25,926 nucleotides of DNA from CAZNTZ01 sp964576135 (GTDB lineage Bacteria; Pseudomonadota; Alphaproteobacteria; Rs-D84): contig CAZNTZ010000010.1 of NCBI GenBank assembly GCA_964576135.1, forward strand, positions 1-25,926, written 5' to 3'. A model generated the notes under the pieces. The model was given only the letters and a program-made list of their open reading frames with translations. It had not been told where the DNA came from and searched no databases. Each line of letters starts with the position of its first letter. The first letter of the stretch is position 1. Of the stretch, positions 22,407 through 25,926 are shown in pieces. The position numbers and the translations under genes are program-made.

Positions 22407-22651
22407 AGACCTAACGCGTTTCTGTACATTTGGGTCAATTCGTCAGTTTCGCTGAGTTCATCTGGGTCCAATTTGCGTAAACGAATCATAGATCTGATGT
22501 ATCTTGGGTCATAACCAGATGATTTTGCTTCGGTCAAAATTTCTTTAATATCAGCTGCAATTGCGGCTGCATCTTCGTTTAATTTTTCAATGCGCTCGAT
22601 AATCGATATCAATTGTTTATTATCAATTGCGCCGTGGTTTTCTTGCTTCAT
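22403..22651 (-). CDS. gapR: GapR/DUF2312 nucleoid-associated protein
   Basis: An 82-residue protein of the GapR (DUF2312) family, essentially restricted to alphaproteobacteria and their phages. In Caulobacter GapR binds AT-rich, overtwisted DNA ahead of replication and transcription forks and supports topoisomerase action. The pattern is clear: IERIEKLNEDAAAIAADIK (about 18-36) forms the first coiled helix, then 'EAKSSGYDPRYIRSMIRLRK' and the C-terminal 'LTQMYRNALGL'. It lacks a long N-terminal extension. A good ribosome site (AGGGAG, eight bases) and the promoter at 22681-22708 precede it. It overlaps the RNHCP gene by four bases. Confidence 0.9.
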   Translation of the reverse strand: MKQENHGAIDNKQLISIIERIEKLNEDAAAIAADIKEILTEAKSSGYDPRYIRSMIRLRKLDPDELSETDELTQMYRNALGL

Positions 22652-22663
22652 TTGTTTTCTCCC

Positions 22664-22690
22664 TTGAAAAATGCTTTCCTATAATATACT
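22664..22690 (+). promoter_or_regulatory. Probable promoter of pyk
   Basis: TTGAAA (22664-22669) and TATACT (22685-22690) are separated by a short 15-bp spacer. A second -10, TATAAT (22680-22685), overlaps. The leader carries AAGGAAA about eight bases before the ATG. The region is shared with the leftward gapR promoter. Confidence 0.45.
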
Positions 22691-22708
22691 ATGACAGCCT
22701 AAAATCAA
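22681..22708 (-). promoter_or_regulatory. Promoter of gapR and the RNHCP gene
   Basis: On the minus strand there is a -35 TTGATT (22703-22708), a 16-bp spacer and a -10 TATTAT (22681-22686). The -35 is the complement of the bases just before the pyk ribosome site, so RNA polymerase binding here and pyk transcription should compete. Confidence 0.6.
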
Positions 22709-22717
22709 GGAAACAAA

Positions 22718-24085
22718 ATGAAAAAACTTACAAAAATAACCGCATCTATCGGACCAAACAGCGAAAAGCCCGAAGTATTGCGGAAAATGATTGAAAATGG
22801 TGTAAATGTATGCCGATTGAACTTTTCGCATGATGTCGGCGACGCCCAAGGTAAAAAAATCGATTTGATTCGTGAATTATCGAAAGAAATGAAGACTCCG
22901 GTTGCTGTTTTAGCCGATTTACAGGGTCCAAAACACAGAATTGGTGATTTTAAAACCGAAGATCATTACCCATTAAAAGCAGGCCAAGAATTTGTGCTAG
23001 ATAACAGCCCAGAACGTGGCGATTCTTCGCGCGTTTATTTACCAGATATGGATGTTTTAAAATCCTTAAAGAATGGCGATCGCGTTTTATTAAACGATGG
23101 TAAAATCGAATTAGAAGTTACAAATGCAGAAGTTACTCGCGTTGTAACCAAAGTGATTCGTGGAACAGAAATTTGGTCACGTCGCGGTTTTAATTTGCCT
23201 GATACAGAAATTGAAACATCTGTTTTGACACCAAAAGATCGTAATGATTTGGAATACGTTTTAACCAAAGATCCTGATTATGTCGCGATATCTTTTGTTC
23301 AAAGACCAGAAGATGTTGTAGAGGTTCGTGAATTTATTACAGCGCGTACAAAACGCCCAGTTAAAATAGTTTCAAAAATCGAACGTCCACAGGCATTGGA
23401 AAAGATAGAAGAAATTATTGAACAATCTGATGCAATTATGTTTGCTCGTGGTGATTTGGCTGTCGAAGTACCATTTGAACAATTGCCAGCACTGCAACGT
23501 CAAATTGTTCGTATATGTCGCAAAATGAACAAACCGATTATAATTGCAACACAAATGTTGGGTTCAATGGTTCACAGTGAATTCCCATTGCGTGCGGAAA
23601 TTTCAGACGTTGCAAATGCTTCGTATTTGCGCGCTGATTCTACAATGACATCCGAAGAAACAACAATTGGTGACAGACCAGATCATGTTATTGAAACAAT
23701 GGCCAAGATTTTAATCAATGCAGACGAAGACGGTGTACAAAATCCATATGATTGGTCACGTGCTGAAAATACACCACAAAATGATTGGTCACGCAGTGTT
23801 GCATCAATGTCTTATTTGAACAAAGCTGTTGCGATTGTTGTATTTGATTCCGACACTAAAAATTCTGTCGAAATTTCATGCCGTCGCCCGGATACACCGG
23901 TTATTTCTGTTTGTAACGAAGAGATAGTTGCAAATCAACTTGCACTGTCACGTGGTCTTTTCCCGATTTTTGATCCGGAAATGTTTTATAAACGTGATGC
24001 AACCGCAGCTGCAAAGAAATATGGTCTGAGTTCTGGCAAAATCGTTATTGTCGACAAAGAATCTATATCTTTGACAGACTTGTAA
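22718..24085 (+). CDS. pyk: Pyruvate kinase
   Basis: Transfers phosphate from phosphoenolpyruvate to ADP in the last step of glycolysis. The 455-residue product shows KITASIGPNS (6-15), CRLNFSHD (32-39), DLQGPKHRIG (67-76), catalytic Lys220 in VSKIERP with Glu222, ARGDLAVEVP (243-252) with Asp246, and Thr278 in IATQMLGSM. Two stretches depart from the family norm: PTRAE is PLRAE (290-294) and the 'GADAVMLSGE' region is RADSTMTSEE (305-314). The C-terminal domain is complete. The gene has its own promoter, divergent from gapR, and a strong terminator. Confidence 0.94.
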   Translation: MKKLTKITASIGPNSEKPEVLRKMIENGVNVCRLNFSHDVGDAQGKKIDLIRELSKEMKTPVAVLADLQGPKHRIGDFKTEDHYPLKAGQEFVLDNSPERGDSSRVYLPDMDVLKSLKNGDRVLLNDGKIELEVTNAEVTRVVTKVIRGTEIWSRRGFNLPDTEIETSVLTPKDRNDLEYVLTKDPDYVAISFVQRPEDVVEVREFITARTKRPVKIVSKIERPQALEKIEEIIEQSDAIMFARGDLAVEVPFEQLPALQRQIVRICRKMNKPIIIATQMLGSMVHSEFPLRAEISDVANASYLRADSTMTSEETTIGDRPDHVIETMAKILINADEDGVQNPYDWSRAENTPQNDWSRSVASMSYLNKAVAIVVFDSDTKNSVEISCRRPDTPVISVCNEEIVANQLALSRGLFPIFDPEMFYKRDATAAAKKYGLSSGKIVIVDKESISLTDL

Positions 24086-24098
24086 AAAGGCAAAAATT

Positions 24099-24126
24099 AA
24101 GTCCGCACATTCGTGCGGATTTTTTT
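24099..24126 (+). terminator. Intrinsic terminator of pyk
   Basis: TCCGCAC and GTGCGGA arms (24102-24108 and 24113-24119) with loop ATTC are followed by a run of seven T residues. Confidence 0.9.
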
Positions 24127-24131
24127 ATTTA

Positions 24132-24161
24132 TTGACCAGGTGTATCGATTTTTTGTATCTT
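24132..24161 (+). promoter_or_regulatory. Promoter of the carboxypeptidase-recR unit, probably leaderless
   Basis: TTGACC (24132-24137), an 18-bp spacer and TATCTT (24156-24161) place the start at about 24168, on or next to the GTG start codon at 24169. No ribosome-binding site precedes the GTG. Confidence 0.5.
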
Positions 24162-24168
24162 TTGGTTT

Positions 24169-25323
24169 GTGAAAATAAAATCCATTATCTTTGCCTTGTT
24201 ATTTATGCCTTGTACATTGTATGCCGCCCAATATAATGCCGTTATTGTCGCGGATATGGATAGTGGTCGTGTTCTTTACCAAGAAAATTCGAATGATTTG
24301 AATTACCCAGCGTCACTTACAAAAATCATGACGCTTTATTTAACTTTTGATGCGCTGGAACATGGGCGACTTCGTATTGATCACAATCTTATTGTTTCAA
24401 AAGCCGCATCAGATGCAAAACCTGTTAAACTTGGGCTTTCTGCGGGCAGCAAGATATCGGTTGATAACGCGATAAAAGCAGTCGCAGTACATTCTGCAAA
24501 CGATGTCGCACGCGTATTGGCCGAAAATTTGACAGGGGACGAAGGTGATTTTGCAAGTTTAATGACACGTGTGGCAAAAGAAATTGGACTTTCGAGAACT
24601 AATTTTGAAAATTCATCTGGATTGCCAGATGATGACCATTTATCAAGTGCACGTGATATTGCGTTGATGTCCATGGCAGTTTATAAACATTTTCCACAAT
24701 ATTGGCGTTACTTTTCAGTGAAGAGTTTTACATTTGCTGGAAAAACGTATTCAAATACAAATACCCTCTTGGGGAGTTATCCTGGTTGTGATGGAATGAA
24801 AACAGGTTTTACAAATCGTTCGCGTTATTCTTTGGTTGCGACTGCACGTCGTGGTGGTCGGCATATTATGTCTGTCGTTTTGGGTGCTCAAACAAAACAG
24901 ATAAGAACAGAAATTTCACGTAAAATGCTTGATCGTGGGTTTGCTACACTTGGAATTAAAGAAGACTTGATTGTTGATATTTCTCCGTCCGAAAGTGAAT
25001 TTGAAGGTGAGGATGAAAATTATTATCAATCAGGTGAAGATGTTGAAATTGTAAAATCTGTACCAGTAAAATCAGTTTCTGAACCCAAAGTAAAAAGTTA
25101 CGTTGCAAAGGGGAATTCGGGTATTCAGTTTGGTGCTTTCAGCAGTAAAAATGCTGCAGAATCCCAACAATCTAAAATAAAATCATTATTTGGTGTTACA
25201 ACGTATCTTGAAAAACATAACGGAATGTGGCGTGTCCGTGTTCAAGGAATCACAGAAACCAAGGCCCAGGGGATAAAATCGAAATGTGCTGGTGCTGGAA
25301 TAGAGTGTTATATATTTCATTAA
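24169..25323 (+). CDS. Periplasmic D-Ala-D-Ala carboxypeptidase (PBP5/6 type) with C-terminal SPOR domain
   Basis: A 384-residue exported enzyme that removes the terminal D-Ala of peptidoglycan stem peptides. The GTG start gives a signal peptide KIKSIIFALLFMPCTLYAA with cleavage near residue 20. The three penicillin-binding motifs are in order: SLTK (Ser49-Lys52), SAN (109-111) and KTG (211-213). From about 235 to 300 the region is acidic, Ser/Glu-rich and probably extended. The last 70 residues (IQFGAFSSKNAAESQ, then WRVRVQGI) are a SPOR domain, which binds denuded septal glycan, so the enzyme is probably sent to the division site. The usual C-terminal membrane anchor is replaced by SPOR. 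Its stop is followed directly by recR. Confidence 0.93.
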   Translation: MKIKSIIFALLFMPCTLYAAQYNAVIVADMDSGRVLYQENSNDLNYPASLTKIMTLYLTFDALEHGRLRIDHNLIVSKAASDAKPVKLGLSAGSKISVDNAIKAVAVHSANDVARVLAENLTGDEGDFASLMTRVAKEIGLSRTNFENSSGLPDDDHLSSARDIALMSMAVYKHFPQYWRYFSVKSFTFAGKTYSNTNTLLGSYPGCDGMKTGFTNRSRYSLVATARRGGRHIMSVVLGAQTKQIRTEISRKMLDRGFATLGIKEDLIVDISPSESEFEGEDENYYQSGEDVEIVKSVPVKSVSEPKVKSYVAKGNSGIQFGAFSSKNAAESQQSKIKSLFGVTTYLEKHNGMWRVRVQGITETKAQGIKSKCAGAGIECYIFH

Positions 25324-25911
25324 ATGAATAATAAAATTGAAAAACTTATTAAACAATTTGCAAAACTGCCGCGTGTAGGCGGACGTGCGGCCCAGCGTAT
25401 AGTTTTGGCTTTGTTGCAAGATAAAACAGGGCGTGCGATTCAGCTAGCAGATTCTTTGAAATTTGTTTCAGAATCAATTTCACCATGTAAAATTTGTGGC
25501 GTTTTAACCGATGAAGATGTATGTGAATATTGCCGTAATGCAGAACGTAAAAATGGCCAGCTTTGCATTGTTCGTGATTTATCAGATGTTTGGACACTTG
25601 AAAAATCTTCTGTGTTCGGTGGCAGATATCATGTAATTGGTGGTTTGTTATCTGGGGTAAGTGGCATAACACCAGATGATTTGAATGTTTCAAATTTATC
25701 AAAGCGAATTAAAGATGAAAATATTACAGAAATAATTTTTGCATTGCCGAATACGATTGAAGGTAAAACGACACAGCATTTTATAATGGCTGGAATTGAT
25801 GATAAAATTTCGTTTTCAGAATTAGCATCTGGTGTGCCATTGGGTGGAGATTTGGATTACATAGATGATGGCACACTCAGTATTGCTTTTGGTGGACGTA
25901 AAAAAATATGA
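25324..25911 (+). CDS. recR: Recombination mediator RecR
   Basis: A 195-residue protein that loads RecA on single-stranded gaps with RecO (and RecF). It has the N-terminal HhH-like LPRVGGRAAQRIVLALL (15-31), a zinc finger CKIC...CEYC with Cys55, 58, 67 and 70, and the Toprim region LCIVRDLSDVWTLEKS (80-95) followed by GRYHVIGGLLS. The Toprim glutamate, usually in 'CVVE', is Arg84 here, and the acidic residue of 'LSP.DG' is Ser113. The C-terminal GKTTQHFI and PLGGDLDYIDDGTLSIAF blocks are complete. The ATG follows the carboxypeptidase stop with no gap, so the two are co-translated. Confidence 0.95.
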   Translation: MNNKIEKLIKQFAKLPRVGGRAAQRIVLALLQDKTGRAIQLADSLKFVSESISPCKICGVLTDEDVCEYCRNAERKNGQLCIVRDLSDVWTLEKSSVFGGRYHVIGGLLSGVSGITPDDLNVSNLSKRIKDENITEIIFALPNTIEGKTTQHFIMAGIDDKISFSELASGVPLGGDLDYIDDGTLSIAFGGRKKI

Positions 25912-25926
25912 AATCTGATATAAATT
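25908..25926 (+). CDS. Possible start of a downstream gene, cut by the window edge
   Basis: An ATG at 25908-25910 overlaps the recR stop (ATGA) and stays open to the right edge (MKSDIN). This overlap style occurs elsewhere in the window (murG to the HAD gene), so a co-translated gene is plausible. Six codons cannot show more. Confidence 0.3.

Noticed and set aside
1..25926. CRISPR array, riboswitch or replication origin
   Set aside because: No regularly spaced repeats, no leader longer than about 100 nt with a conserved fold, and no DnaA-box cluster was seen by reading.

Overview
The window is a gene-dense, AT-rich stretch of bacterial chromosome. It most likely comes from an alphaproteobacterium, probably a reduced, poorly cultured lineage near the Rickettsiales or the gut alphaproteobacteria. 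The reasons are a GapR/DUF2312 gene, a D-Ala-D-Ala carboxypeptidase fused to a SPOR domain, a ComEC without a recognisable C-terminal metallo-beta-lactamase domain, and a run of VirB6-like paralogs of the kind known from Rickettsiales type IV secretion loci. This placement is inferred from gene content only. I see no insertion sequence, prophage, integrase or CRISPR array.

Layout. 1-799: the tail of a MerR-family regulator and a beta-carbonic anhydrase. 808-1015: a two-gene tRNA unit, Gln(TTG) then Glu(CTC), on the minus strand with its own promoter. 1021-2710: minus-strand rpmE (L31), an inositol-monophosphatase-fold protein that has lost its metal ligands, and an orphan 210-residue protein. 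2738-9918: an orphan 173-residue protein and five VirB6-like polytopic membrane proteins (one leftward, four rightward). 9935-14860: cell-wall genes mraY, ftsW and murG with a PgpC-like HAD phosphatase, interrupted by a leftward orphan coiled-coil gene. 14872-18503: rmuC, def, fmt, a small cysteine-rich protein, and truA. 18463-22709: leftward gapR, an RNHCP protein, pyrG and comEC. 22664-25926: pyk, then a D-Ala-D-Ala carboxypeptidase and recR, and possibly the start of one more gene.

How the genes relate. MraY makes lipid I, MurG makes lipid II, FtsW uses lipid II at the septum, and the DacC-like enzyme trims the finished peptides. Def and Fmt are the two halves of the N-formyl-methionine cycle. 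The VirB6-like proteins would form the inner-membrane part of a type IV secretion machine, but no other VirB/VirD gene is in the window, so the block is detached from its apparatus.

The most unusual material is the 2.7-9.9 kb block: five divergent VirB6 paralogs, a C-[WF]-x-C motif in three of them, an unknown neighbour, and promoters of one design (TGN-TATAAT with a weak or absent -35) placed so close to the start codon that the mRNAs should be leaderless. Other notable points are the metal-ligand-less IMPase homolog, RecR with altered Toprim acidic positions, and a compact Fmt.
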